64,000 nucleotides of DNA from Vespa crabro (Eukaryota > Arthropoda > Insecta > Hymenoptera > Vespidae), in assembly GCF_910589235.1 (NCBI RefSeq), contig NC_060955.1, forward strand, positions 20,782,558 through 20,846,557, in the 5' to 3' direction. How positions within the stretch are numbered: the first letter of the stretch is position 1; each line of letters begins with the position of its first letter. Position numbers and translations under genes: made by a program. The notes under the pieces are model-generated. The model did not search any database and was not told the DNA's origin. It saw nothing but the letters and a program-made list of their open reading frames with translations. Below are positions 1-13,700 of this stretch, piece after piece.

Positions 1-2291
1 CGTCTTTCTTACGCAATTCTGCATATCCGTTTCACTGCGTGAAACAAACGACGGCTCTCTCTTCGGCCTGACGACATTCGCGTTATTCCGAAACGTTGTT
101 TCTCATTCCTCGAGAATACGAATATCGAAATACGCAAGTACGAGAATACGGTCCATTGGCCGATATCGACGTCACAAATAACCAACAATGTACTTTGATA
201 TATGCATATATGTATATACGCAATGTACTCGTACAACGTAACGCCTTCGTCGATTATCGATCCATTCTTTCACGATGCGCAGTCGGTAGGTTTGCCTTTT
301 GCAAGACACCGACGTTATACAACGTGTGTATATGTCCTCCTAACGATTTAACACATCCATCCTTCGATTTATATCGATTTATCATTATCAATAACGATAA
401 CTACAAGGATAATTTTAAAAGCTTTAATAAGATCTCCCACTTAATCATTATGACAATTAATTTTGTCGTATCATCTTCGTTTCGTAGAAATTCAATTTTC
501 TTACTTATCTTTGTTTCTTTTTTTTTTTTTTTGTTTTTTTTTCTTTTTCCTGTATTTTCTTTCCTTTCCTGTTACCCATTTTTTCTTTTTTTCTTTTTTT
601 CTTCTTTTTTTTTTCGTCTTTTTAATAAAACTTGATACAAAATATCAATCAATGCCATCGTACGTAATTTCGTTGCTTTCGATTATCTTTTTAATGGGGG
701 ATAAGTATAACAAAAAAAAAAAAAAAAAAACAAAAATAATGAAAGAATATCAAGAATATCGGCCAACGTAATAGAAGTTGTGTCTTTTATTCGTGTCTCT
801 TTCGAAGGAGCAACGACGTTTCATCACTCTCAACCATTCCCGTGACCTCTCTTGAGAAGCTGAAAAAAAACGAAAGGAGAGTCGAAAGAATATATCGGAC
901 CAAAATTATACCATATAAATCCATCGCGTCTAGAAAAAAAACAAAAAAAAAAAAAACAAAAAAACGAAAAAACAAAAAAAAGAAATAATGAAACAAAAGG
1001 TAAAGATATCGTAGATGGACAATCCGAATAAAACGATATGCTATCTACATATTATATGAGACATTATCGCTCGTATAAGAAAATTAAAAAGAAAAAAAAA
1101 AGAAAAGAAAAGAAAAAAAAAGTGAAAGAAAGAAAATAACCAATAAGGAAAAGCAAAGCTGCTTTTTTTTTTCTTTTTCTTAAAAATATAATACCCGCTC
1201 GGGGTGTCACGCGCTCTCGCACCTTTCGACGTTTCGCGTCGATGCATTCGAAAGATTGTATTTCCGCGTCTTAAAAGAAAAAAAAAAAAAAAAAAAAAAA
1301 CAAAAAAAAAATAATAAAAAGAAAAAAAAAACTTTTAGGCACTTATTACTGATCGAACGACTCATTTCTACTCGGAGATAAAATATTTTTACTGCGAAAA
1401 AAATGATGTTTTTATTTCGATAAGATACAACGATACTTCGAATTAATATACACACAAACACAAACAATTACACATATATGTATATATATATTAAATACAA
1501 TATATGTATGCAAAAATAATATTAATATTGACATTGATATCGAAATATATTGTATGTAATATATACCAAGTTTCGTGATTCCACTTAATGCAAAGTAGAA
1601 GAGATCCACATTTTTAATAAAATATCAATAATGTATCCAAACTTCGTGTTTCGATCCCGATTTGAAATAAAACGAAATGTAATAAAGTGAAAAAGAAAAA
1701 TAGATAGAATTTTTGTCGCAGCGTTAATCTTGCGATATGAAAGAAATACCGTTCGGCGTATTTTCGAGGGATGTTGCTTAGGTGCGAAATGTGCTTAAAC
1801 GACACTTACGTTATTATTCTTAACGATTGTGATATAGCGTTAAAGCTAATGGTTAAGGATAGTTCTTTCTCGTTGGGATGGTAATATAAATATGTATATC
1901 TTTTTGCGTGTGAGGCCCCGACCAACGAAAAGAAATTTTTTCGTCGATTAAAAACCATTCTCTAATGTTTGCACGGTTAACGTCCGTCTATACAATCTCG
2001 TCGAAAATGAATAACAAGAACAAATAAATCATTTTTACGGTGCGTAAAGCTCGCAGCGTGGGCTCACGGAGAGAATAAAAAAAAAAAAAAAGGAGAAAAA
2101 AGGAAAAAAAAAAGGAAAAAAAAATAGCAAAAAGCAAAACAATCGGGTGTGGCAGTAGTAGAGAAACGTTGGAGCAAACGAGAAAAGGGCTATGTAAATA
2201 AAACAGTGTTGCGTTATTATTTATGTTGCTATCGAATAGTAGTAAAGTATTGTAATAACCAGTAATTTACAAAGAAATTGTGAAGGATTTT

Positions 2292-2404
2292 GGGGGGGGG
2301 GAGAGGGAGAGAGAGAGAGAGAGAGAAAGAAAGAGAACATGTGCGTGTGTTGCGTATGGGTGTGTGAATAGGTGAAAGAATATAAAAGTATAGTAAAGAA
2401 AGAT

Positions 2405-2451
<47 letters not shown>

Positions 2452-2573
2452 TGATAAGGCAAATTGTGAAAAGGAAAAAAAGTGTAAATATGCTATAACT
2501 ATATCTCCCCTGGTAATGGATAGTTTGAGTACAGTTATTTTTATTACTATTACTATTATTATTATTATTATTA

Positions 2574-2606
<33 letters not shown>

Positions 2607-2781
2607 ATTATTATTATTATTATTATTAAAATTATATTACTTTCCCTTATTAATAATATTATTTTTATTATTATTATTATAATTATTGATATTGTCATTA
2701 TTGTTGTTATCCTTCGGCCAATGATCTCAACAAAAAAAAATTAAAAATTGAGCTCGGAACTTTCGGAAAGAGAAAAAGAGG

Positions 2782-2826
<45 letters not shown>
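2292..2826. repeat. cluster of (GA)n and (ATT)n microsatellites
   Basis: Three GA dinucleotide tracts (about 2292-2336, 2407-2449, 2786-2826) flank an imperfect ATT/TTA trinucleotide block at about 2536-2690. The open frames across them encode only Arg-Glu or Ile/Leu/Tyr runs and are not genes. Confidence 0.9.
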
Positions 2827-2828
<2 letters not shown>

Positions 2829-3952
2829 TGTGGTAAATTCGATGAGCCGATTTCGATCGTATCAAAGGCCATAAAGAAGGTCAAAGATCTTTCGTTAAAT
2901 CTTATTCGAACGAATTTTTCTTTTCTTTCTTTTTCTTTTCTTTTTTTAATTTCTGGCCTACGTACTCTCTAAACATGTTTATGATATATATGTAGTCCGA
3001 AACAAATTTCCATTATGGTTCTTCTTTTCTTTTTTTTTTCTTTTTTTTTTCAGTTTCTTAGAATTATCTCATTCGTGCTTTTTGCAAAGGGCATGTGAAA
3101 AACGAAAGGGATGTAAAATCGATGAAATTATCTTCCTCTTTCGGTCCCTTTGAATCGTGCATGTTTCTGATTTTTAGAAGAAAAAAAGAAAAATAAAAAC
3201 GATGTAGGTACGATATACACACATAAACATTTTTCTTTTTTTTTTTTTTTGGAAACACTTTCTGTAATAATTCGTGAATTTTTCTATTGCTTTGTAACAA
3301 TTTATTGTTCAAAAATATAAGAAAATAAGGGAAGACAGTTAATTTATAAAACGAACAAAAAGTTATCATTATATGGTAATTAAGAAAGTATCAAATTCAA
3401 TAATTAAATTGGAATATAAGGTTTAATCTTATTTTATACGATGCACGATTTACAACACTATTAGATATTATCGTAAAACAAAAAAAAAGAAAGAAAAAAA
3501 AAAGAAAAAAAAAAAAAGAAATTTCAAGTGTTTTGAACAAAATTTATGTTGTTATAATTCCCCATTTTTCGAAATGGTCTTTCAAAAAAGGTTGATATAA
3601 CTGTAATAAAATGTTTCGCAAATAACAAAATCGGATAATATTCTCATTTAGTTGAATTCATTTGCGAATTATCGATGACGGTGCAACGTTGATAAATTCA
3701 TGAACATGTTTTATCGAATGAGAGTCAAGACATTTTTTCATGTCTTTGTATATTTTTATGCAATGTTGTAGAATAATATTGTTTCAAATATATTATACAG
3801 ATAATAATAATAAAAAAATTTATATACCATATAGTATACCAATGCCTCTTTTTGTATTTCCCTTATCTTAAACCGACCAAATTTTATATTATCAATTATA
3901 ATCTAATTAATAATTATAATATTAATTTTATAATATATTTAAATATTTTTTT

Positions 3953-3959
<7 letters not shown>

Positions 3960-3997
<38 letters not shown>
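3960..3997. repeat. (TA)n microsatellite
   Basis: Uninterrupted TA dinucleotide tract in AT-rich intergenic DNA. Confidence 0.9.
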
Positions 3998-4000
<3 letters not shown>

Positions 4001-4240
4001 CGGATTATTGATTATTAATTATAAAATATTAATTCTTAATAAATCTCGATTATTTATATATTTATATTATAAAAAATATATGTATGTACGTCCATATATC
4101 TAATATCAAAATGTGTATACAAATTTATGACGAAATTCATTTATGATTATCCAATTTGTAAGAAAATGTATAGATTAATATTAAAGTTTATGCAAAATCT
4201 GAATGTGTATGTCTGACGCAATGCGGTGCATCGGTAAATG

Positions 4241-4344
4241 TATAAAAGGAATGCACAGTCTCTGATATGGCTCGCAATTCTTTCAACGAAGACGATCAAT
4301 TCGTGCGCGTGCCTAGTCGAGACAGAGATTTTCAAGCGCATTGA
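4241..4344 (+). promoter_or_regulatory. TATA-like box followed by a 25-codon ORF (speculative)
   Basis: A consensus-like TATAAAAG lies at 4241-4248 in a small patch that is GC-richer than its surroundings. An ATG at 4267 opens a 25-codon frame ending at 4344 (begins MARNSFNEDD, ends RDFQAH). An AATAAAA lies about 30 bases after the stop. I do not recognise the peptide. It could be a short transcript, a relic of a mobile element or chance. TRAP1 begins about 500 bases further on and is unlikely to depend on it. Confidence 0.2.
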
Positions 4345-4833
4345 CCTCAGCCATAAACCTAGGGTCGCCAACTTAATAAAAATTTATATGTTGAAAGAAT
4401 AGCAAAGCATAAGTAGTTGTATTTGCATTATATCTGAAGAAAGATTGAAATAATCGTAAAATTCTATTAATCACGATACAAAATGTTTTATCCATTTTAA
4501 TAATATTCACGTTTTTTCGATCGCTTAAATGATATTTAACGGATAAAATAAAGATAATTAAATATGTCAAGTTTTCTCAATTTGATTTGTACTTTTTCAG
4601 TTATAAAATTTTGTCTACGAAATATTTGTAAGAAACATTTTTTAAATATCTATACAAAAATATGAACAAATAAAATTTTATGTTATCTATTAAATTTGTA
4701 TAGTCATTTAATATAGGAACTTTTGATTTATATGATATTTAGTCTTGATTGGCTGAGAACAAATGACGCATTGAATTAGAATTTATCATTTGTACGCAAT
4801 CAGCAATATTTCTAGTAGAATCTGGAAAGGTTT

Positions 4834-4846
4834 TAAAGATGGCGGC
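4834..4846 (+). promoter_or_regulatory. YY1/TISU-like element over the TRAP1 start codon
   Basis: AAAGATGGCGGCG surrounds the start codon at 4839. This nearly matches the TISU consensus (SAASATGGCGGC), known to combine a YY1-type transcription element with initiation on very short 5' UTRs. If it works here, transcription should begin within a few tens of bases upstream. The function is inferred from the motif alone. Confidence 0.45.
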
Positions 4847-7800
4847 GTCCTTTCGGCTTCGGCATGCGATAAAATTAGGAAAATTGTTTCCTAAACGAAT
4901 AACTTATAATGTCGAAAGAAAGATTATTGAACGAACATGTAGACAACTTGCCGGTAATTTATTTTTCCATTAATATCATCTTTATATTTCTATAATATGA
5001 TGATTTCGATTATTTGGTTATGTCGTCATTACAAAGTTAATTGTTCTTAGTATATATTATATACTGTAATATTAAATACTTTAATTGCTTATTTTATTAT
5101 TTTTTTATATTTCATAATGTATGTAATAATAATATAATTTTCACAATATTTTACTTTGGTTTTATTTCACAGTAATTCCTGGTAACCACATACGTTGTTT
5201 GTCATCACAAACAGCAACTCAGTCTTCGACTGAATATCATAATATAATACAAGATACAGAAAAAGTTACAGGTAATTTTAATAAGAATAACTAAAATTCA
5301 ATTGACAATTTTAATTCTTATATTCGATAATTTTTTCTTTTTCTTTTTTTTCCAGGAGAAAAAGCTAAACATGACTTTCAGTCAGAGACTCAGATGTTAT
5401 TGCAGATCGTTGCAAAATCATTGTATTCTGATAAAGAGGTTGTTAATTGTTTGAAAAATATTTTTTTTTTTTTTTGTAATTTTATCATAAATCATAATTA
5501 TAAATATATTTATAGGTATTTGTTCGTGAATTGATATCTAATGCCAGTGATGCTTTGGAAAAATTAAGATATCTTAGATTAAGTAACACTGAAGTTGGTG
5601 AAGTAGCTGGTGATAGAAATTTAGAAATTCACATTGCTACTGATAAACAAAATCGTATATTAACTATCCAAGATACAGGAATTGGTATGACACATGAAGA
5701 ATTAATATCCAATTTAGGAACAATTGCTCGTTCTGGTTCCAAAGTATGTCGATATATCTTATTTTATATTTAATAAATAAATAACAGCAACATTTTCACT
5801 TAAATTATTTTACTATAGGCATTCTTGGAACAAATCAAAGATAAGCAAAATGAAGGAGATCCATCTAAAATTATTGGACAATTTGGAGTTGGTTTTTATA
5901 GTGCATTCATGGTAGCAGACAAAGTTGAAGTTTATACTAAATCTTATGCAAATGATGCTGACGGTTTTTGTTGGTCATCTGATGGGTAAATCATGATTTA
6001 ATATTTTACATTATGATTATAATATAATATAAAAGAGCTAAAAGTGTGTTAACATTGTTGGATAGATCTGGATCTTTTGAAATATCACAAGCAGAAGGTG
6101 TGCAACCAGGTACTAAAATTGTCATACATTTAAAACCTGACTCTCGTGAATTTTGTGATGAAAGTGTAATTAAAGGTAAGCTTTCTTAAAAATAATTAAT
6201 ATTTGAGTTTTTTTTTCCTCTTATATAATATATTAATTACAATTTCTCTTTTCTGTTAGGTATCATTACGAAGTACAGTAATTTTGTAGGTAGTCCTATT
6301 TATGTTAATGGTCAAAGAGCTAATACAATACAGGTATTGTATAAATATTAATATAAATACATTTATATTTAATTTATTATATGTTGCTATACTATATTAA
6401 TAAAATTGAATTTTTTAGCCTCTGTGGATGCTTGACCCAAAAGATATTACGCCTCTACAACACACAGAGTTTTACCGATTTATTGGAAACTGTTTTGATA
6501 CTCCAAGATTCATATTACATTATACGACCGACGTACCATTGAGTATAAAAGCATTATTATATTTTCCGGAAGAAAAGCCAGGTCTATTTGATTTAGCTAA
6601 AGACACAGCTGGAGGAGTATCATTGTACAGTCGAAAAATTTTAATTAAAAATAAAGCGGAAAATCTTTTACCTAAATGGTTACGTTTTGTAAAAGGTGTC
6701 GTTGATTCAGAAGACATTCCTCTTAATTTAAGTCGCGAATTGTTACAAAATAGTATTTTAATTGGGTAAGATTATTCAAAATCATATTTTTTAATCCTTA
6801 TTAAATGTGAATACATCGTAAAATAATATTTTTAATTTTTGCAGAAAATTACGCAACGTACTTACGGCTCGTATATTAAAGTTTTTGCAAGATCGATCTG
6901 TAAAACAAGCTGAAGACTATAGTAAATTTTATAAAGAATATGGATTATTTTTAAAAGAGGGTATTGTTACTAGCAATGAGCAATCAGAGAAAGTAATTTT
7001 TTCAACATTTATATTACTCAAATATTTCTTTTATATCGTCCGTTATAATAATCAATATATTTACAGGAAGATATAGGAAAATTATTAAGATTCGAATCAT
7101 CTGCAACTTCTCCAGGAGAGTTAATTAGTCTTCCACAATATTGTAGCCGTTTTGCTCAAGATCAAAAATATATATACTATTTGTCAGCACCTAGGTAAGA
7201 ATTATTGTTTTTATCGTTTCCATGAATTTTTTCCAAACGATTATTTTATTTTGAAACAATTTATATTTCTAGTCGTACATTAGCGGAACAATCACCGTAC
7301 TACGAATCTCTTAAAAAACGAAATCTTGAAGTTTTATTTTGTTATGAACCTTATGATGAATTAGTTTTGATGCATCTAAGACAATTTAATTCTCACAATT
7401 TAGTATCAGTTGAAAAAGAGATGAGAGATAATAGCGACGCCACTAAGACAGAAAATTTAGGTTTGTATATAGTTTTTGTGTATTCAATTTTTTCAAATGT
7501 TTTATAATTTCATATATTTCCTTTTTTTTTTTTTTTTTTTTTTTTTATAGGTATTATTAATAAGGAAGAAATGGATAGTCTCGTAAGTTACATGCAAAAT
7601 CTTCTGAAGAAAAAGGCTTATGAAGTTAAAATGACGAATCGCCTTGAATCACATCCTTGTGTAGTCACTGTTCAGGATATGGCTAGTGCGAGGCATTTTA
7701 TACGCACGCAGAGTCATCAATTAAATGAAGAAACGCGCTACAATATTCTTCAACCGAGATTTGAAATTAATCCATCTCATCCATTAATTAAAAAACTTTG

Positions 7801-8050
7801 TCAACTAACGAAAAATGATTCAAAACTTGCGGATCTTCTGATACAACAAGTATGTGACAATTATCGAATATAATTTGAAACTATATATATATATATGTAC
7901 TTACATAATTTTATTTATTAACATATTTTTTTTAAATCAATATTCCAGTTGTTCATGAGTGCAATGGTCGGTGCAGGATTGATTGAAGATCCACGCATAC
8001 TATTAAATCCGATGAATGAATTACTAACGTTGGCTTTGGAGAAACACTAA
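4839..8050 (+). CDS. Trap1: TRAP1, mitochondrial Hsp90-family chaperone (13 exons, 695 aa)
   Basis: ATP-driven chaperone of the mitochondrial matrix (Hsp75). Exons: 4839-4953, 5173-5271, 5356-5438, 5516-5743, 5819-5985, 6066-6175, 6260-6333, 6419-6765, 6845-6992, 7067-7194, 7273-7460, 7551-7849, 7949-8050; total 2,088 nt, in frame. The N-terminus (MAASFRLRHAIKLGKLFPKR) is basic and lacks acidic residues, as expected for a mitochondrial presequence. The GHKL ATP-binding signatures are in order: ELISNASDALEKLR (about residue 104), DTGIGM (152-157), GTIARSGSK (168-175) and GQFGVGFYSAF (195-205). The middle domain includes PLSRELLQ-like LNLSRELLQ. The protein ends in ELLTLALEKH without the MEEVD tail of cytosolic Hsp90, which fits TRAP1. 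The length is close to the roughly 700 aa usual for the family. The ATG sits in AAAGATGGCGGC, a YY1/TISU-like context. Confidence 0.95.
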
Positions 8051-8078
8051 AACTATTATTTTGTTTCATCTAAAATGT

Positions 8079-8114
<36 letters not shown>

Positions 8115-10392
8115 CAATTCTGTTATAGATAATCTGACGAAATTAAGTGCAACAAAAGTATTCTTTCATTGAACCCTTAGAAATAGCAATCAAATAATAT
8201 AAAATATTTTTAAAATAATAGGAAATGTGATTTATTTAAGCCTACCCGTTTGGAAAAAGACTACTTCGATCTTTAATTGTCGAAATCTAAGAAAAAAAAA
8301 AAAACTGATTCAATACAGTCAAAGTCGATAAAAAGTTTATTTTTGTTTACGTAAACAAATAATGACCACGCGTTTAAAATTTATCTCTAAATATTAATTT
8401 AGATTTATTTTATATTTAAGATTTGTTTTAAACTATGAAATATCAAAATAAATGTATTATTGTTTAAATATTAATATATTATACTATTTTGAAGTATCTA
8501 TATATGTATATATATATAAGAATAAAGCAAAATAATTTTTTGTGGAAGTTTTTCTTTTTTTTTTTTTTTTTTTTTATTATTGTGAAACATCTTGTATACG
8601 TACCATTTTTTTGATGAGTTCGTGATTAATTATAAAACTTATAAAAGGTAAAGTTATTTTTTATTTTTGCTCAAAAAGTCACATACAAGTTAATTGTAAC
8701 TGTACCATTTAGCAACAAGAGACTGTAGCATTTGATTATTACTGTATACGTTAATTATTTAAAAATATGCCCTAAGTCAAATAATGTAATACATTTGAAA
8801 ACATTTAAAATCATTAACAAACTACTTTTGACTTTTTGGATTATTCACATGTTACAATGTAACATTAGCAACATTCTAATAACGATTGTCTATATAGTAA
8901 CTCATATAATTATGTTATTTAATATATTAATATACAACGTATACATTCGAAAGCTAAATAAAATCATAGAACGTAATGTATATGTTACACGCAATAATAA
9001 AAGAAGCAGGACATTTCTAATGTTTATATACTTTTTTTTTTTTTTTTTGACAATGAATTACTTTCGTACAACGAATCATGTACAAGAAAGTTTAAGTTAA
9101 TGAAATATCAGAATTTTTTTTTTTAACAAATAATTGATTATAATTCCTTTCAGGGACACGTAATAATTTTTATATATTAAAGGTAAATTTATATATATAT
9201 ATATATATATATGTGATTATGGCCGTAATATATGCTTTTGCTTCAATGTAATAACAATAACAAATAGCAAATATTAGTGTACATTCAATAAGGTATATAT
9301 ATATATAAGACTGAAATAAATGTGTCAGTAATAATTAATTTTACATTGGTTTAATGATTTTATTTGTATTACTTTTTTTAACGCAGCTTATTGTGTATGA
9401 AATTAGGTTAAGTGTTCAATGATAGGAACCTGCATATTCCGTTCCAGAGAATAAATAACATTCATCTCAATGAACTTATTTAGATTATTTCACTTTTCAG
9501 CCTTTAAAGACTTTTAGTATTATCTACTCAAAATTGTAGTTGCACGTTTCTCGTTTCTTGGAAATTTATGTTCCATCGTCACTATCATTATCATCATTAT
9601 CATTATCATCATCATTATTATCATCCATTATTACCATCATTTAATAGATTAATTCTCTTATGTGAGATTTTTTTACACAAATTACTTTCTACTTAATCAC
9701 TACTATAACGAATATAATAATAGTTTTTCATTTTATAATGTATTACAGACGAAAGACATCAACAATTAATTTTGTCTAAATAAAGAAAAAAAATTTATAT
9801 TGGAAAATGCGCATTCCATGTAATTATAAACAATGTTCATATGAATAATGTACAATTGATTGTATACTTGATAGCTATACATTCTGCAGGAAATGATTGC
9901 TTAGGTTTTGTAATTCAAAAGAATTCTTCTCTTTTGAATAGAACTATTTCCACAGAATTATATCTTACATTAAAATATTGTGATTCGTATAGATTACAGA
10001 TTCAATCAATCAATAAGTTTACTTTCATATGAGAAAGGAATGATTGTTAATAATAAATTACGTTTTATCATATGATATATACACTTTGGCGAAAATACAC
10101 TGTTTTAAAGGTATAGCAAATTATACCATAGATATTACAACAAAGCTGAAAACTAGCTAACTTCTGATCTAACTAAAATTATAATTTCTTGTAATTAGAT
10201 TCTAGAACCTTGGTTTTAGGCAACACTATATGATTCCATATGGAATACATTTCATTTTTTCATATTGTGAACTATTTTCTATAACACATATTAATTTGTT
10301 AAAACACTGTGCCACACTATCAACATGTGTGCGTATATTGCAAAATTATAAATTTGTGTATATATATGTATATATATATATATACACACATG

Positions 10393-10441
<49 letters not shown>

Positions 10442-10787
10442 CTTAGGGATTATATTTTTATGGAACTTTCTGAAGAAATCATTTCTCAATACTAACACAA
10501 TGTCTCTAAAGATCAGACTGTTATTTTTTAATACATATATTTTATATAGCTGCATTTTTGATACAGCATTCCCAATTCACTTGCATATATCAGGTCATAT
10601 GAACAGAGGTGTAATATATTGGCAATGATATATGTTGCTAACTCAAATAGAGATATATTGCCCGCGTGTGTAATATAAGATAACATATGCAGTTATCTTT
10701 AATGGTCCACTCTATTCCTCATAAAGCATAAACAAATTTTGCATAGTTTTACCTATTTGTGAAGCACAAGTTTTTAATGTAAATTTT
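8051..10787. other. convergent intergenic region / 3' UTRs of TRAP1 and DmX
   Basis: Lies between the TRAP1 stop (+) and the DmX stop (-), so both 3' UTRs fall here. AATAAA-type signals occur, for example at 8521-8526 (+). It contains long poly-T tracts (8083-8110, 8550-8575, 9031-9048), an ATC/ATT-rich patch at 9580-9640 and TA repeats. Open frames such as 8732-9100 and 10230-10628 are Ile/Tyr-rich and TA-driven; I see no gene in them. Confidence 0.6.
10360..10437. repeat. (TA)n / TATACACA microsatellite
   Basis: Imperfect TA repeat with CACA interruptions. It is translated in two frames into Ile-Tyr runs that are not genes. Confidence 0.85.
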
Positions 10788-13700
10788 TTAATATAATGTG
10801 TGAACAACGCAGTCACGCTCTGGCAACTGACGGACTTTCATTGAACCATCTGCTCCACATGAAAATAAACGTCCTGCTGAGTCTACGTGTAATTGTGTAA
10901 CACCCTGAAATAAAACATATAAATATCGTTCTTTATAATAAATTTTTTAAAACAATTTACAATATACCTGTCCAATGTTTTTGAAGAAACTAGATCGAGG
11001 ATGTTCTGCAGGAAAAGAGTGTAGAAGACAATGGACGGTTAATCCCCATATCTATAATAATAATCAATTGTACATATTTATATTCAGTTTTATTATATAA
11101 ACTGAATCACATATTAAGTTTAATTTGTTTACTTTAATATCTCCATCTCCAGCACCGCTAACAAAGAATTCCTCATGTGGATCCAAAGCTAAACATTTTA
11201 TAGCAGATTCATGTGCTTGGAATCTATGACGTTGTTGTCTTTGTCGTACATCGAATATATTGATATCTCCTTTTTTACCACCACTTATCAATAATTGATG
11301 TTGTGGTGCCAATACAAGAGAACTAGCTCCTTGCTCGTGACACGTAAAACCTAATAAGTTAAATAATTAATGAAAGAATGCATATACCTATTCAATAAAA
11401 TTGTTGTTTATATACCTTGTATGAGAGATTTATTTTGTGGTAGTAATGTATCCCAAAGCGCAACATTGCGTCCTTCGGAACCATGACCTGCGGTAGCTAT
11501 GAGACTGCATGCTCCAAGAAAGACGAAATCAGCTGTTACTTTACTATGGCACTGATAATTCTAAATAGAAAGTACAATTTTGAGATTAATATAACACAAT
11601 CGATTTATCGCTTAATTATATTAATATTTTCATCAAAGAAACTTACAAAAAATGGACGTGCTGTTCCTTCTCTACAAGCCACTTGGAATAAACTTAAGTG
11701 TCCATCGGAGTCAGCCACTCCGAATTTGTTACCATGTTGAGAAAAACGTACACGAGTAACTTTAGCAAATGTACCTGGTGGTCTTGGTGTTGCAACAGCT
11801 GTTTGATGACCCCATTCCCATAACGAGACTGATCCATCTTGCGATCCAGTTAAGTCTAAAATCAATAATATATAAATTGTTAATGAATATTTTTTACTAA
11901 TCATAAAATCTATAATGCAATCATTTATTATAAAATACTTACACAGTGGTAAAAGTGGATGAGACGAAATCCTTCTGATACCATCGATTTTATGCTTCAA
12001 AATCTGTTGTAATAAAATAAAATAATGTTAAACAAGTGCATATATTAATTATAAAAAATACACAATTTATATTCGTAAATAAATATAACAACGCAGTAAT
12101 GCTTAGCAAAAATGAATATAACAGATAGTTCCTTATTTCAATGCAAAAAAATATAGCAATTATTTGTTCATTAAATTACTTGATCTATGTAGAACATGCT
12201 TGAAACTTTTTCAGATAATATGCAATACATAGCAAAATGTAAAGTACGGTAAATTAAAAATTTAATGAGTTGTTTTTTCTTTGAACATTATTTAAACTGA
12301 ATATTTTGTGTGTTTTGTATGTATGTACGTTTTATACATTGATATTTATTGTAATATTTAAAAAAAAAATTTGTTCTGATATGACACTAAAGTTTAATGT
12401 ATGAATCTAATTGTGATCTAAACATGTGAAACAAATATGAATGCGGCATCAGTTTAACACGTTTTATACAGAATCTATGTTGATAACAAACATTTGTTCG
12501 TGTCGAGTTATACATATACAATGCTGCAACATGCAATGCACACTCATTTGCAGCATATATTTAATTAGAGTTTATATACTTTATACAAAAGCCATGAATT
12601 TGTTTAGATAGCTAATTAATGATATCTATGCTCCAAGCTCCATCAACTGAATATCACTATCATTACAGTTGAACTTTGTACATGAAATATATTTTTTACA
12701 TACTGTGATATCAAGAAAAAATAAATAAAATTAATGTCCTATACATAACTAGAATTCGTAAATTACTATACATATTTCTAAAATCATGCTTTAACAGGAT
12801 ATTACAAATATCATTTCATCACTTTAAAAATTGTGCTCAACATCTAATCTGTGATATTCACAAAACACAATGATCAAATGTTAATATAATCATGCCTTAC
12901 CATTGAACTATGAAATTCAATGTAATTTCTTTATATCTGGTTTGTAAAATCAATAATTCTATATAAATCTCATTTAAAATTTTTTATAAGAAATTACTTG
13001 TCTCTATGACAATGATATATATTTATTAAAATAATCTTTAAAAATATATATTTTGATCTATTCTCGAGATGTTACAAGCCAGAGCAGGCTGCATTAGCAG
13101 GCAAGAAATTGAACATGAAACTGGCACTAGGACAGGCTAGGGTCTGTTTGATCGTTATCTCACCGGCTGCAACAAGTGTTTGCTCCTATCAGCAACAAAC
13201 TGACAGAAACGCAGGTCGTGGGAGCCAGGAAAAGCAGGCATCCCCTTCATCTGAGCGAGCGAATGAGCCACCAGGTCAGTGACGCAGACCAAGTTAGATG
13301 TTAGGCAAGCATTGAACAAGCAACATTGTCTCTGTCACCACTTGTGCTACCCCGACCCAATATGTCACATTCATGGCTCCCAAGGCTTGACTCGTAATTT
13401 TATTTTAATATTGGGATATTTTGAGAAAAACAAATATAGAAAAAAACTTAAAAATATAATGAACTTTTCATTTATATTATAACTCTTAAAAAAAAAGAAA
13501 GAAAAAAAAAAAGAAATAGTAGCAAAATATTTATTGATAGTTTCAATACATATGTTATATGGTTTGATTCAAATATTACATTTTTTTTTTGCAAAACTTA
13601 AATAAATACCTTTTAAAACGAGCAAGCCTTGCATATAGCCGTGCCCTAATTAATAAGGCACTGTGCAAATTAATTCTTGACATTCCATGCAATGGATAAA

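Larger units (their letters stand above)
1..4838. other. repeat-rich non-coding stretch upstream of TRAP1
   Basis: No convincing coding exon was found on either strand. Open frames here are driven by poly-T, poly-A or GA repeats (phenylalanine-, lysine- or Arg/Glu-rich shadows). It holds homopolymer tracts, (GA)n near 2292-2336, 2407-2449 and 2786-2826, ATT-type repeats at about 2536-2690 and (TA)n at about 3960-3996. Somewhat GC-richer patches lie at 1-330, 1900-2170 and 4230-4370. The last has a TATA-like box and is listed separately. Part of it could be UTR of a gene beyond the left edge, but nothing shown here proves that. Confidence 0.5.

Noticed and set aside
96..771. Two plus-strand ORFs of 179 and 102 codons at the left end
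   Set aside because: The second half of each is phenylalanine encoded by poly-T. No conserved motif, no splice support, AT-driven composition.
10230..10628. Plus-strand ORF of 132 codons between TRAP1 and DmX
   Set aside because: Built around a TA repeat read as Ile-Tyr; no family resemblance.
13279..13482. Plus-strand ORF of 67 codons over the GC island in the DmX intron
   Set aside because: The island is open in several frames because it is GC-rich. The minus-strand exon has matching splice sites and phase; the plus-strand frame has neither.
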